64,000 nt of DNA from Paenisporosarcina sp. HGH0030 (GTDB taxonomy: Bacteria > Bacillota > Bacilli > Bacillales_A > Planococcaceae), in assembly GCF_000411295.1 (NCBI RefSeq), contig NZ_KE150421.1:933478-997477 (forward strand). The letters are read 5' to 3'. Of this stretch, positions 39,797 to 50,805 are shown one piece after another. A model generated the notes under the pieces. The model was not told the DNA's origin. It did no database searches and saw only the letters and a list, made by a program, of their open reading frames with translations. The position numbers and the translations under genes are program-made. The stretch's first letter is position 1; each line of letters starts with the position of its first letter.

Positions 39797-40713
39797 TTTT
39801 TCTCCATCCAATTAATAATGAGTTCAAATGTTTCTTCTTTATTAATCTCGTTTAGTAATTCGTGTCTTTTTCCTTCAATTAAAACAACCGTAATATCAGT
39901 AAGTCCTGCTTTCTTATATTTTTCAGCAACTTCCCAAAGTTGATTACCATTTTGACTGACGGGATCCAACGCACCAGATATCATCAAAATTGGGAGTTGT
40001 TTTGGAATGTCATCCATCCCTTTCATTTCATGTATCTTATTTATGCCTGTGATTAAATCAACAAAGAATTGGTTACTTGCTACAAATCCACAATAAGGAT
40101 CATCAATATACTTTTGGACTTCAACAGAATCTGTCGATAACCAATCAAATTCTGTTTTAGCATCTATAACACCTTTATTGAATTTTCCGAACGTCAACTT
40201 GTTCAATAATGGATTCTCAATTTGAGTTCCTTTTACTCGAGCAAATCCCTTGGCGATCAATTTCCCAACTTTACCAGAGAAACCAGCAGGACCTCCTGTA
40301 CCAGATAAAACGATTTTTGAAATGGAGTGGCCATATTTTTGTATATAGCGTCTGCCAATGAATGAACCCATGCTGTGAGCAAAAAGAATGGGACTTTCAC
40401 AAGTAAAATCTTTTCTAACATCCTGTAAAACTTCCCGGACATCTTCTGTCACTCGATCAAAGCCGTCCTTTTCTGCAAAGAATCCCTTTTGATTATTTTT
40501 TTGTCCAGTGAAACCATGCCCTCGATGGTCATGCCCAGACACGACATATCCTTTGGTAACCAAAAATTGTGCAAACTCTTCATATCGTCCGATATGCTCC
40601 GCCATGCCATGCAATATATGGATATGACCAATTGGTGGGTTCTGGGGTTTATAGACAACTGTATAGACTTCATGTCCATCTGACATCTTTACATAATGGA
40701 TGCTTTTCGTCAT
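39793..40713 (-). CDS. Alpha/beta hydrolase, monoacylglycerol lipase type
   Basis: 306-aa serine hydrolase: oxyanion region [17 protein letters not shown], nucleophile [12 protein letters not shown], Asp in [11 protein letters not shown], and His in GKRHELLNE. The family (lysophospholipase/monoglyceride lipase) releases glycerol or fatty acid from lipids. It shares one base with the glpD stop, so it is part of glpK-glpD-lipase-miaA; feeding glycerol to the Glp enzymes is a plausible inference. Confidence 0.88.
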   Translation of the reverse strand: MTKSIHYVKMSDGHEVYTVVYKPQNPPIGHIHILHGMAEHIGRYEEFAQFLVTKGYVVSGHDHRGHGFTGQKNNQKGFFAEKDGFDRVTEDVREVLQDVRKDFTCESPILFAHSMGSFIGRRYIQKYGHSISKIVLSGTGGPAGFSGKVGKLIAKGFARVKGTQIENPLLNKLTFGKFNKGVIDAKTEFDWLSTDSVEVQKYIDDPYCGFVASNQFFVDLITGINKIHEMKGMDDIPKQLPILMISGALDPVSQNGNQLWEVAEKYKKAGLTDITVVLIEGKRHELLNEINKEETFELIINWMEKK

Positions 40714-42356
40714 TATGCATGCTCCTCTCGGAATGATGTTGCTGCATTCAGTTGATTTTCTAAATCAACAAGATAATATTCCAATTGATCTTCCGTGTAG
40801 CCAAGTTGTGCTTTCATCATTTGACACACTTGTTTTTTATACGAATAAACTTCTTCAATGTTGAAATATAAATCTCCAGTTCTACGGACAAAAAAATCTG
40901 ACGGTGTACAAGTCATTTCGAATTGTATTCCATACGCAAGTCTAGCAGCTAGTGGCAGTGGCAAATCAAAGACATTTCCCTGTAGAACGCTCGCGTAGGC
41001 AAATAAATGATCGACATTTGTTCCATAAAAAGATGCCAGTTGGAGAGCCTCGTCATACGTTAAGCCATACCGTTGACCTTCCAGAGCTTTCATTTCAACA
41101 AAAGATGAAAAACGATTTGATCCACCTACATCTCCCCCTGATAATGGAAGATTTTTTGTTATGGAGGCACCATAAGAAAAAGTGGATTTTTTAATTACAC
41201 GATCGACAACCATCTCCGCCATTTTGCGATATCCTGTCAGTTTGCCACCAGCAATCGTAATCAGACCGCTTGACGATTCCCAAATTTCATCTTTGCGGGA
41301 AATTTCGGATGGATCTTTTCCTTCTTCAAAAATAAGTGGCCTTACACCGGCCCATGTCGACTCAACTTGTTGCGGAGTCAATCTTATACTTGGAAACATA
41401 GATGTAATGGCTTCTAATATGTAAGTCACATCTTTACTGGTTGCAACAGGATTCTTCGGGTCATTGTCGTAAAATGTGTCCGTGGTACCGACATAGGTTT
41501 TGCCATTACGGGGTATCGCAAATATCATGCGCCCATCGTGTGTATCAAAATAAACCGCTTGCTTTAACGGGAAATCCGTTTGATCCACTACAACATGTAT
41601 ACCCTTTGTCATTCGAAGCTGTTTGCCATTTTCAATTGAATCTTTTGCACGGACTTGATCTACCCAAGGACCAGTTGCATTAACAACCTGAGTGGCATGA
41701 ATCGTCGCTAGTTCTCCGGATAGTTGATCTACTACTTCTACGCCGACATTTCGACCTTGTTCATAAATGAAGGACTCGGCTTTCACATAGTTTACGCAAA
41801 CGGCTCCTTTTTCAGCCGCTTTTTTTATGACTTCAATTGTCAAACGCGCATCATCAGTACGATACTCCACGTAGTATCCCGCACCACGAAGTCCTTTTGT
41901 TTTCAACAGGGGTTCTTTCTTCACCGTTTCTTCTGATGTTAACATTTTACGGCGTTCATCCCGTTTGACTCCCGCCAAGAAATCATAAACGCGAAGTCCG
42001 GCTGAAGTCGAAAGCGGTCCAAATGTTCCGCCTTTATGAAACGGTAATAGCATCCACTCTGGTTCTGTTATATGAACTGCATTTTCATATACGATTTCAC
42101 GCTCTTTCCCCACTTCCGCCACCATCTGAACTTCGAATTGCTTCAGATAACGAAGTCCTCCGTGAACAAGTTTGGTGGATCGACTGGACGTACCTGCAGC
42201 GAAATCCTGCATTTCAACTAAAGCTACTGACAGACCTCGAGTGACGGCGTCAAGTGCAATTCCTGCACCCGTAACCCCTCCACCGATGACTAATAAATCG
42301 AATTGAAACGTATTTAAAGTCTTGATTTGTTTTGGACGTCCAATTGCTGAAAACAT
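40713..42356 (-). CDS. glpD: Aerobic glycerol-3-phosphate dehydrogenase
   Basis: 547-aa membrane-associated flavoenzyme oxidising glycerol-3-phosphate to DHAP and feeding electrons to quinone. FAD-binding fold [18 protein letters not shown], followed by [16 protein letters not shown] and the C-terminal domain. Directly downstream of glpK (12 bp). No glpF lies here. Confidence 0.95.
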   Translation of the reverse strand: MFSAIGRPKQIKTLNTFQFDLLVIGGGVTGAGIALDAVTRGLSVALVEMQDFAAGTSSRSTKLVHGGLRYLKQFEVQMVAEVGKEREIVYENAVHITEPEWMLLPFHKGGTFGPLSTSAGLRVYDFLAGVKRDERRKMLTSEETVKKEPLLKTKGLRGAGYYVEYRTDDARLTIEVIKKAAEKGAVCVNYVKAESFIYEQGRNVGVEVVDQLSGELATIHATQVVNATGPWVDQVRAKDSIENGKQLRMTKGIHVVVDQTDFPLKQAVYFDTHDGRMIFAIPRNGKTYVGTTDTFYDNDPKNPVATSKDVTYILEAITSMFPSIRLTPQQVESTWAGVRPLIFEEGKDPSEISRKDEIWESSSGLITIAGGKLTGYRKMAEMVVDRVIKKSTFSYGASITKNLPLSGGDVGGSNRFSSFVEMKALEGQRYGLTYDEALQLASFYGTNVDHLFAYASVLQGNVFDLPLPLAARLAYGIQFEMTCTPSDFFVRRTGDLYFNIEEVYSYKKQVCQMMKAQLGYTEDQLEYYLVDLENQLNAATSFREEHA

Positions 42357-42368
42357 GACGATCTCCCC

Positions 42369-44072
<1,704 letters not shown>

Positions 44073-44115
44073 TTGCTTTATTGAACGTTGTCGCATATAG
44101 TTGTTCTAAGGAAAC
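44073..44115 (+). promoter_or_regulatory. Promoter and MntR-type operator of the Mn transporter
   Basis: TTGCTT (44073-44078), 17-base spacer, TATAGT (44096-44101). GTTGTTCTAAGGAAAC at 44100-44115 matches 12 of 16 positions of the B. subtilis MntR box, with the right half AAGGAAAC identical. It covers the expected start of transcription, so manganese-loaded MntR would repress. Confidence 0.6.
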
Positions 44116-44194
44116 TTTTTTTCGATTAGGAAATAATTATTTTTATATAAAAATATGACGTATATAGATATTTAATTATCAGGAGGGATTAGAA

Positions 44195-44938
44195 ATGACA
44201 ACAGCTATTGCCGTAAGCGATTTATTTGTATCATACAACGGAAACGAAGCGTTAAGAAATGTCAGTTTTACAGTCGAAGAAGGAAATTTGGTTGGCATCA
44301 TAGGACCCAATGGAGCAGGGAAATCCACCCTGCTGAAAGCTTTATTGAATCTCATTAAAAAAGATACAGGTAAAGTTGAAATACTCGGAAAATCGATAAA
44401 GGAAATGAAGACGAAAGTTGCTTATGTTCCTCAACGCAGCAATATTGACTGGGATTTCCCGATTACCGTTATGGACACAGTCCTAATTGGCACCTATCCA
44501 AACTTAGGAATTTTCAATCGTCCTAAAAAAGAACATAAAGCTTGGGCTTTAGAATGTTTAAAGAAAGTTGGCATGGCCGATTATGGCAATCGCCAAATTG
44601 GTGAGCTATCAGGCGGACAGCAACAAAGAGTATTTCTAGCGCGTGCATTGGTACAAAAACCTGAAATGTATTTTCTGGACGAACCATTCGTAGGTGTTGA
44701 TGTAACGAGTGAAGAAAAAATCATTTCCATTTTGAAAGAACTTCGCGATAGCGGAAAAACAGTCGTTGTTGTTCACCATGATTTGAGCAAAGCAAGCGAT
44801 TATTTTAATGAATTGATTTTGCTTAATAAAGAATTGATTGAGCACGGCATTGTCGAGAAAGTATTTCAACCTGCCGTACTGAACAAAGCCTACACCAATC
44901 AATTCTCTCCAATTGTAGGCACGGAGGTGACATCATGA
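44195..44938 (+). CDS. Manganese ABC transporter, ATP-binding protein
   Basis: 247-aa ATPase with Walker A GPNGAGKST, signature LSGGQQQRVFLARAL, Walker B YFLDEPFVGVD and the switch His in VVHHDLS. It belongs to the metal-type (MntB/PsaB/ZnuC) branch and is first gene of the operon. An MntR-like operator upstream supports Mn over Zn. Confidence 0.92.
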   Translation: MTTAIAVSDLFVSYNGNEALRNVSFTVEEGNLVGIIGPNGAGKSTLLKALLNLIKKDTGKVEILGKSIKEMKTKVAYVPQRSNIDWDFPITVMDTVLIGTYPNLGIFNRPKKEHKAWALECLKKVGMADYGNRQIGELSGGQQQRVFLARALVQKPEMYFLDEPFVGVDVTSEEKIISILKELRDSGKTVVVVHHDLSKASDYFNELILLNKELIEHGIVEKVFQPAVLNKAYTNQFSPIVGTEVTS

Positions 44939-45801
44939 TGAATTTTATTGATGCTATAATTCAATATGAATTTTTACAAAAGGCCTTGCTCACGTCGATA
45001 ATGGTCGGAATTATTTGCGGGGTTATAGGATGCTTTATTATTTTACGGGGCATGGCCTTAATGGGAGATGCAATTTCTCACGCAGTCCTTCCAGGTGTGG
45101 CATTGTCTTACATGTTAGGAATTAACTTTTTCATTGGTGCTGTCTTTACAGGGATTCTGACTGCCATCGGCATCGGATTTATCAGCCAAAACAGTCGAAT
45201 TAAAAATGACGTATCAATTGGTATTATGTTTACTGCTGCATTTGCCTCTGGGATTATTCTCATTACGCTTATGAAAAGCAGTACTGATTTGTACCATATC
45301 CTATTCGGGAATGTACTGGCCGTTAGACCGACAGAAATGTTGTCAACATTGGTGATTGGAATCTTTGTGCTAATCAGTATCTTTGTCTTTTATAAAGAAC
45401 TTCTTGTCAGTTCATTTGATCCGACGATGGCAGCAGCATATGGACTTCCTACAAAAGCCATTCATTACTTTTTAATGGCGCTACTGACTTTGGTGACAGT
45501 CGCTTCTTTACAAACCGTAGGAATTATTCTGGTGGTGGCAATGCTCATCACTCCGGCCTCGACAGCTTATTTGTTAACTGATCGACTGTGGGTAATGATT
45601 TATCTATCAGCTGGAATTGGTATATTATCATCCATACTCGGCTTATATTTCAGCTACACATATAATTTGGCTTCAGGTGCAACAATTGTACTTGCTGCAA
45701 CTGTATTATTCATTCTCGCCTTTTTATTTTCGCCGAAGCAAGGATTGGTCTGGAGATCACTAAAAAGTGCTCGAAAACGAGAACTGCATTCTCAATCTTA
45801 A
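44935..45801 (+). CDS. Manganese ABC transporter, permease
   Basis: 288-aa membrane protein of the ABC-3 family with eight or more helices and the conserved GDAISHAVLPGVALSYMLG and GIILVVAMLITPASTAYLL. Starts at ATG 44935 overlapping the ATPase stop (ATGA), ribosome site GGAGGTGA. Confidence 0.93.
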   Translation: MMNFIDAIIQYEFLQKALLTSIMVGIICGVIGCFIILRGMALMGDAISHAVLPGVALSYMLGINFFIGAVFTGILTAIGIGFISQNSRIKNDVSIGIMFTAAFASGIILITLMKSSTDLYHILFGNVLAVRPTEMLSTLVIGIFVLISIFVFYKELLVSSFDPTMAAAYGLPTKAIHYFLMALLTLVTVASLQTVGIILVVAMLITPASTAYLLTDRLWVMIYLSAGIGILSSILGLYFSYTYNLASGATIVLAATVLFILAFLFSPKQGLVWRSLKSARKRELHSQS

Positions 45802-45820
45802 TTATTTTTGGAGGATAAAC

Positions 45821-46762
45821 ATGAAAAAAACACTATATTTATTAAGCACGATGAGTATTCTATTGCTGCTACTACTTTCAGGTTGTACAAAAGAAAATGG
45901 AAATGAAACAGATGACAATGGGAAAATTCAAGTCGTAGCTACCTATTCGATCATTTACGATATCGTTAAAAACGTTGGCGGCGATCGAGTCGAAGTTCAT
46001 ACACTAGCACCCGTTGGTTCAAATCCGCATGAGTACGATCCATTGCCAAAAGATGTGCAATTGACTACTGATGCAGATGTTGTCTTTTACAATGGTCTAA
46101 ATCTTGAAGGAGGAAACTCTTGGTTTGAGAAACTCCTCCTTACGGCAGGAAAGTCCGAAAAAGATGCACCGGTTTTCCGATTAAGTGAAGGTGTGGAACC
46201 TAAACATCTAACGACTAAAGGCAAAGAATCAGAAGAAGATCCTCATGCATGGTTGGACATCCGTAACGGCATTAAATATGCTGAAAACGCCAAAAATGCA
46301 TTAGTGAAAGTCGATCCAGATCATGCGGCTGAATACGAAAAAAATGCGGAAGCCTATATTGCTGAATTGAAGAAGTTACATGAAGAAGCAGTTGCCCGTT
46401 TCAACGAAATTCCTCAAGAAAAAAGAGTTTTAATTACCAGTGAAGGTGCTTTTAAATATTTTTCAGAGGCATATGGATTTGAAGCGGCTTATATTTGGGA
46501 AATTAATTCAGAAAACCAGGGCTCCCCTGAACAAGTAAGTAAAGTCGTTGATTATATCCGCTCTAAAGAAGATCCAGTACTTTTCGTGGAAACGAGCATC
46601 GATCCACGTAGTATGGAGTCCGTGTCTGCTGAAACTGGTGTACCGATTTACGGAAAAGTTTTCACCGACTCCATCGGCAAGCCCGGTGAAGATGGCGACA
46701 CATATATCAAGATGATGGAATGGAATATTGATACAATCTTCAAAGGCTTGACTGAAAAATAA
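45821..46762 (+). CDS. Manganese-binding lipoprotein of the ABC transporter
   Basis: About 313-aa solute-binding protein with a lipoprotein signal (LLLLLLSGC). Metal ligands expected for the PsaA/MntA group are seen: His in SNPHEYD, His in EDPHAWLD, Glu in LITSEGAFKYF and Asp in VFTDSIG. The Glu in place of a third His favours manganese. ATG 45821 is selected by GGAGGATAA; the open frame from 45767 reaches back into the permease gene. Confidence 0.92.
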   Translation: MKKTLYLLSTMSILLLLLLSGCTKENGNETDDNGKIQVVATYSIIYDIVKNVGGDRVEVHTLAPVGSNPHEYDPLPKDVQLTTDADVVFYNGLNLEGGNSWFEKLLLTAGKSEKDAPVFRLSEGVEPKHLTTKGKESEEDPHAWLDIRNGIKYAENAKNALVKVDPDHAAEYEKNAEAYIAELKKLHEEAVARFNEIPQEKRVLITSEGAFKYFSEAYGFEAAYIWEINSENQGSPEQVSKVVDYIRSKEDPVLFVETSIDPRSMESVSAETGVPIYGKVFTDSIGKPGEDGDTYIKMMEWNIDTIFKGLTEK

Positions 46763-46911
46763 TGGGGTCGCTTCGACGTTGATTTATCGTTTACCCTACC
46801 GATTGTGATATGACGTGGTATACTTGTAGCTGGCGTGAAGGGTAAAGATCAATAATATTTTCCCAAATGTGCATGTCTTTTACAGACAATCGAATCGAGA
46901 AGGTGAAATCA

Positions 46912-47304
46912 ATGATTGAAATAAAAACATCAACATTAAGTGATGGAGAATTAAATCGTGGCGTTTTTGCTACGCGTGATATTAAAAAAGGTGAACTGAT
47001 TCACGAAGCACCAGTTTTACCCTACCCAAATGAAGAGCATGAGCATGTGGAAAAGACGTTGCTTGCGGACTATGCATTTGAATATGGCATAAACCATACT
47101 GCATTAGTGCTCGGTTATGGCATGCTATTCAATCATTCGTATCAACCGAATGCTGTGTATGACATTAACTTTGATAATCACACGTTTGATTTCTTCGCTT
47201 ACAAAGATATTAAAGCTGGAGAAGAAGTTTTGATTAACTATAATGGTGAAGTCGATAATGAAGATCCATTGTGGTTTAACAAAGAAAACCCAACAACTGA
47301 CTAG
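46912..47304 (+). CDS. SET domain-containing protein
   Basis: About 130 aa. A short bacterial SET domain: GVFATRDIKKGELIHEAPV, the SAM-binding MLFNHSYQPNAVYD and YKDIKAGEEVLINYN. Such proteins are predicted lysine methyltransferases; the target is unknown. ATG 46912 is chosen by AAGGTGAA rather than 46867. The last codons take part in the following terminator. Confidence 0.88.
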   Translation: MIEIKTSTLSDGELNRGVFATRDIKKGELIHEAPVLPYPNEEHEHVEKTLLADYAFEYGINHTALVLGYGMLFNHSYQPNAVYDINFDNHTFDFFAYKDIKAGEEVLINYNGEVDNEDPLWFNKENPTTD

Positions 47305-47332
47305 TTTTCTAGTCAAGTGTTGGGTTTTTTTA
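47285..47332. terminator. Bidirectional terminator
   Basis: CCCAACAACTGACTAG pairs with CTAGTCAAGTGTTGGG with one mismatch; A-run before, T-run after. Shared by the SET gene and the minus-strand gene after it. Confidence 0.85.
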
Positions 47333-47605
47333 TGATGTTCGATATGATTTCAATGTTGTTTTAATTGATGCATATGTGCCGATTGCTGCAGCACTATAGA
47401 AAAAACCCATGAATATTCCAGCAGAAAGGTTATCGGGATGACTGATGAAAATCGAAATGAATAAACCAATCAAGGTTGCACAAGTAGGGATATATTTTGA
47501 AGGTACGTGAACAAGGAATTTTAGGATGAGGAGCAATATTATAATTACAGGGATAGCCCATAGTGCATCCCAAACATTTGTATGTATGATTGGAAACTCA
47601 GCCAT
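47330..47605 (-). CDS. Small three-span membrane protein, holin-like
   Basis: 91 aa with three hydrophobic segments (IPVIIILLLILKFLV, TCATLIGLFISIFIS, GIFMGFFYSAAAIGTY) separated by VPSKYIP. The layout with a central NIP/VPSKYIP motif resembles a phage holin family, but no lytic gene is adjacent. Function unassigned. Confidence 0.65.
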   Translation of the reverse strand: MAEFPIIHTNVWDALWAIPVIIILLLILKFLVHVPSKYIPTCATLIGLFISIFISHPDNLSAGIFMGFFYSAAAIGTYASIKTTLKSYRTS

Positions 47606-47738
47606 TGAATAGTCTCCTTTAGCAAATTACTTTTTACAAAGCATTACCGTGAGGGACAGTTGTTATACATTGATTTTTTCGAGGCGATTATTCACAAATA
47701 AGTGAACTTGTTTTCGGTTCTACCTTTTTGAGCAAAAA

Positions 47739-48065
47739 TCATCTAATTTCCTTAGCTGATGTGACTCTTTCAGATTTCTTCATTTTTATAAATGAAAACA
47801 ATTCTCTAAAAAAGATATAATATCCAAGCAACATTAAAACTATCATTGAATATGCAATCGTAGGGTACTCATTAAATATTTAATCTCGTTGACCAATGAT
47901 AAAATAATGTACCATTATTAATATAATCAAATAGTATATTACTGAAATCATTTGATTATGTTTTTTGAAAATCAATAAAGATATTAAATATAAAACACCA
48001 GCTAGAGCAAAGGTCTCCAAAAAAGCAATCGCAAATACTGTTATTTCCCTTTCCACTATTAACAC
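47739..48065 (-). pseudogene. Membrane-protein gene split by an in-frame stop
   Basis: The first 61 codons encode two hydrophobic segments and end at TAA 47882-47880. The same frame continues for 46 more codons with a further membrane segment (IAYSMIVLMLLGYYIFF) and a basic tail (FIKMKKSERVTSAKEIR) to a final TGA. The continuation looks coding. It is therefore a disrupted gene of about 108 codons, or a sequencing error. Family unknown. Confidence 0.6.
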
Positions 48066-48154
48066 ACCCCTTAAAAAATTTGTTCCTTATTAATATGATA
48101 TTTCACAATATCTTCATCAAAATCCTTTACCCCTAAAGTAAATTTCTTTTTCTG

Positions 48155-48246
48155 CTAACCTGCCACGTGTTAGTTCAATAAGAAAAAGAGCTGCCTAAGC
48201 ACCCCGATGATCTTTTACTAAAGCATTAGTAACAGTTAGTTCAATA
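48155..48246 (+). repeat. L-R repeat, copy 1 (full length)
   Basis: L box CTAACCTGCCACGTGTTAG, spacer AAGAAAAAGAGCTGCC, then R box ACTAAAGCATTAG and GTTAGTTCAAT. The R end is 2 bp from the stop of the minus-strand lipoprotein gene. Confidence 0.75.
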
Positions 48247-48247
48247 T

Positions 48248-48637
48248 CTAGTTGATGTTTAATATGATTGTTTCAGTATGGCCATTCCATTCTATTGTCA
48301 CTACAACCTCAGCTTCTTCAATGATTTTGGCATTTGTTGGGTTAGCCTCTTTACTAGCTTTAAACGTTCCGTTTTCCTCCAATGTTAAACCGCTTCCACC
48401 AAAACCTCCTGCATTAGTCTCAACGTTATATTCAATTTCTCCAACTGAATTTACATCGTTTCCTTTATATTGAAGTTTTAATTCCTGTTCTTCCCATTCA
48501 TCTTCGGTTTGAGTAACCTTTAATTCTCCCGTCCAATTATCAGACTCTCCAGAGAAATCGAAAGTTTTATAGCCACATGCTGATAGCAAAAATGATACCA
48601 ATACCAGCAACAATAATGCTGAAATCCTTCGACGCAT
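48248..48637 (-). CDS. Small lipoprotein of unknown function
   Basis: About 129 aa. Signal peptide of type II (ISALLLLVLVSFLLSAC) with Cys as lipid anchor, then a short acidic, Thr/Glu-rich beta-type domain. No family recognised. ATG 48637 follows AAGGGGATG. First accessory gene of the repeat-rich region. Confidence 0.75.
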   Translation of the reverse strand: MRRRISALLLLVLVSFLLSACGYKTFDFSGESDNWTGELKVTQTEDEWEEQELKLQYKGNDVNSVGEIEYNVETNAGGFGGSGLTLEENGTFKASKEANPTNAKIIEEAEVVVTIEWNGHTETIILNIN

Positions 48638-48768
48638 AATACATCCCCTTTTGCTTTTAAAATACAAATTTATACCCCAAGCCCGATGATCAGTTAATCA
48701 CCACTTAAAAACTTCAATGATTTACATATATTAACTTATTGAATACCATTCCAATAATCCCTTCATAT

Positions 48769-48802
48769 AGAACTAAACTTCCTCGTTTTTAGAATAAGAA
48801 AT
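48769..48802 (+). repeat. Lone degenerate L box
   Basis: AGAACTAAACTTCCTCG and AGAATAAGAA resemble the L box and the first spacer bases of full copies (GAACTAAACTGCCTCG). Confidence 0.4.
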
Positions 48803-48938
48803 GCAAAGGTATGAATTAACTTGTATTCCATTAATAATTTATGCTGGCTATGTTTTTGGGGAGAATGATTACTAATTTAGTGATAATTAAAACAAGGAGA
48901 AATACAAATCAACTTAATCCAGTATTAAAATAATTTCT

Positions 48939-49028
48939 TATTGAACTAATCGGTTCAGTGAGTGACAAAAAAAGAGCTGTTTAGGCAGCTCTTTAATCTT
49001 TAAAAAAGCTTTCGTTAGTTCAACAACT
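48939..49028 (+). repeat. L-R repeat, copy 2
   Basis: Degenerate L box TTGAACTAATCGGTTCAG. The central hairpin is perfect, AAAGAGCTG and CAGCTCTTT, followed on the minus strand by TTTTTTTG. R box GCTTTCGTTAGTTCAAC. Confidence 0.7.
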
Positions 49029-49078
49029 CATAAATCATAAGGTTGAAATACAAGCGATTTTCCTTGAGCATTTTGTCA

Positions 49079-49102
49079 CGATTGAAAAGCACCCGTCCAC
49101 AA
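49079..49102 (+). repeat. Lone R box
   Basis: GATTGAAAAGCACCCGTC matches the R core (AAAGCACCCGT). It is preceded by TTGAGCATTTTGTCA, which also occurs in copy 10. Confidence 0.5.
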
Positions 49103-49136
49103 TAGTTATCTTCCAGATATAACGGGCTCTAGGAAT

Positions 49137-49190
49137 AGAAAAAACCCCGTATAGGTCACTTTTTTAAAGTGTCCACTATTAGGGGTTCAG
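49137..49190. other. Nested hairpin, possible IS-end remnant
   Basis: AACCCC at the left pairs with GGGGTT at the right, and CACTTT/AAAGTG pairs inside. This resembles the terminal hairpins of some insertion sequences, but no transposase fragment is present. Confidence 0.3.
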
Positions 49191-49220
49191 TTCATGGTTC
49201 AGTAATCATCTCTGTTATTT

Positions 49221-49688
49221 CTATTCAATAAAGTTTATTTTATTTTCCTGACACCATTCAATCGCAATTTGTTTAAAACACTCATCACGGTATGAATACC
49301 ATTGATCTTCTATTTCAAAATCTATTATTTTGTCCTTAAACCTTCTAAAGGCACCCTTACCCTTAATGGCCCTTAATAAAGATTCCTGCATCCGTTGATC
49401 CCTTACTTTTAAACTGAAGTTTTCCATTATTTCATATTCATTCACTGCATATTTAGTAGGTAACTCTATATAGTTTTCAAAGTTTTTAACCACATCAATT
49501 GCATTCATTCTATTTTCTTGTTCCCATTCAGGTAAATGATCAAATGGTTCTTCGTCTTCGGCAGCTCTCAAGTCCTCAGATGTAACTATAATTATTTCAC
49601 CCGTATTAATATTTAGTAATGAACGTGACTCTTCAAACTGTACTTCCATTTCCTCAATTATATCTTTTAGACTGACTTGTATATTCAT
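49221..49688 (-). CDS. UPF0158 family protein
   Basis: 155-aa acidic protein with the family pattern LNINTGEIIIVTSEDLRAAE, IELPTKYAVNEYEIMENFSL, KGKGAFRRFKDKI and QIAIEWCQENKI. Function unknown; such proteins turn up in accessory loci. ATG 49688 follows AAAGGTGAT. The 141 bp to its right hold the upstream side of repeat copy 3. Confidence 0.85.
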   Translation of the reverse strand: MNIQVSLKDIIEEMEVQFEESRSLLNINTGEIIIVTSEDLRAAEDEEPFDHLPEWEQENRMNAIDVVKNFENYIELPTKYAVNEYEIMENFSLKVRDQRMQESLLRAIKGKGAFRRFKDKIIDFEIEDQWYSYRDECFKQIAIEWCQENKINFIE

Positions 49689-49828
49689 TATTAGATCACC
49701 TTTAGAAGTTTTTTACTATCCCGATAGTTAAACAAAGACTGTTTATTTATTATTCGTTACTGATTCATTTATTTTATTAACTTACAACCTCCTTGATTCC
49801 ATTTCTTTAATCATAATACATATCTCCT

Positions 49829-49905
49829 TGTTTAACTAACCTGCTTAAGTTACTTGAATAAGAAAAAGCGATCCTTCTTTATTGAAGAATCGCACCCGTT
49901 AGTGA
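49829..49905 (+). repeat. L-R repeat, copy 3 with terminator-like core
   Basis: L box TTTAACTAACCTGCTTAAG, R end GCACCCGTTAGTG. The core hairpin GCGATCCTTC / GAAGAATCGC is followed on the minus strand by TTTTTCTTATT. Confidence 0.75.
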
Positions 49906-50046
49906 AAAGTCGACCTAAAGTCTAAATTTATTCAATAGTATATGAGTGAAATCAATAATGATAGAAGTATAACGATTATCGTACCGAAAATTCAAATCGC
50001 TTTTTGAAATGCACCCTCCGAAGATAATGCAAAACTACAAAATTTT
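49906..50046. other. Gap after the anti-sigma gene, possible degraded membrane peptide
   Basis: On the minus strand a hydrophobic stretch (IFGTIIVILLSLLISLIYY) is preceded in frame by a TGA and no start codon. It may be a relic; not a callable gene. Confidence 0.3.
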
Positions 50047-50805
50047 TCAATATCCATTGTCTTCTTCTATTTTTTCATGTAACCCACCAACATCACGGAT
50101 TTCAAACTTTCCAATTTTGCCTTCTTCCGAGAGAATTGCCATCCCTTGTATCTCGTGACGTGAAACCTCCCCAACGTTATTTTTATATTCCACCTGAGCA
50201 GTAAAGTCATAATTTTTTGGTGCAGACTTGTTTTCACTTTGAGTCACTTGTATATCGCTAACTTTCATTTGATAACGCACTTCCTCTAGTTCCGTACCAA
50301 AGTGGAACTGGAAAGCCTGATTAGTAGGAATAAGGTGTTCATAAGCATAGTCCATAAAGTAAGGTCCATATGTTTTTTTCACTAATTCCTCGTAGGCAAG
50401 GGATTCAGGAGAATCTGCTGGAAGTCCGAAGCCTGCCGAACCTTCTGGCAAGCTTTGACTAATTTCATCCATTTTTTTATTAATGTTTTTTTGGATAAGA
50501 ATATATTCCTCATTAGGAACCGTAAATTCGGATTCAAGAATTGCCTGGACCGCTGCCTTATTTTTATCTTCATCAGCAATTTCAGCAGCCAAATGATTAG
50601 TAGGATTTTCAGTTTTAACTAAACTAAAAATGAGGAAACAAGCCACTGCAACCATTGCTATAGAAATGAAAATCGGCGCTACATATCGTTTTTCCCTTCC
50701 TACTTTATCTTGCAGTTTTAGTAGACTATTTCTTCGTGCTTCATTGGAACGGTCAATATGCTGCATTTTCTGGAAATGTTCATCAAATTCTTTTGATGGA
50801 TCCAT
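50047..50805 (-). CDS. Putative anti-sigma factor, membrane anchored
   Basis: About 252 aa: a short cytoplasmic N-terminal region (MDPSKEFDEHFQKMQHIDRS), one membrane helix (YVAPIFISIAMVAVACFLIF) and an extracytoplasmic domain of about 180 aa. The gene overlaps the 3' end of an ECF sigma gene by 23 bp, the usual layout for a cognate anti-sigma factor. ATG 50805 follows GGAAGG. No zinc-binding ZAS motif is visible, so assignment rests on topology and position. Confidence 0.75.
   Translation of the reverse strand: MDPSKEFDEHFQKMQHIDRSNEARRNSLLKLQDKVGREKRYVAPIFISIAMVAVACFLIFSLVKTENPTNHLAAEIADEDKNKAAVQAILESEFTVPNEEYILIQKNINKKMDEISQSLPEGSAGFGLPADSPESLAYEELVKKTYGPYFMDYAYEHLIPTNQAFQFHFGTELEEVRYQMKVSDIQVTQSENKSAPKNYDFTAQVEYKNNVGEVSRHEIQGMAILSEEGKIGKFEIRDVGGLHEKIEEDNGY

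Larger units (their letters stand above)
48638..49220. other. Repeat-packed intergenic region without genes
   Basis: Contains an L-like box (48769-48802), repeat copy 2, a lone R-like box (49079-49102) and a nested hairpin (49137-49190). No coding frame seen. Probably a place where a gene was lost. Confidence 0.5.

Noticed and set aside
46763-46911. Possible promoter or RNA element before the SET gene
   Set aside because: A TATACT occurs, but no -35 at proper spacing and no clear structure.
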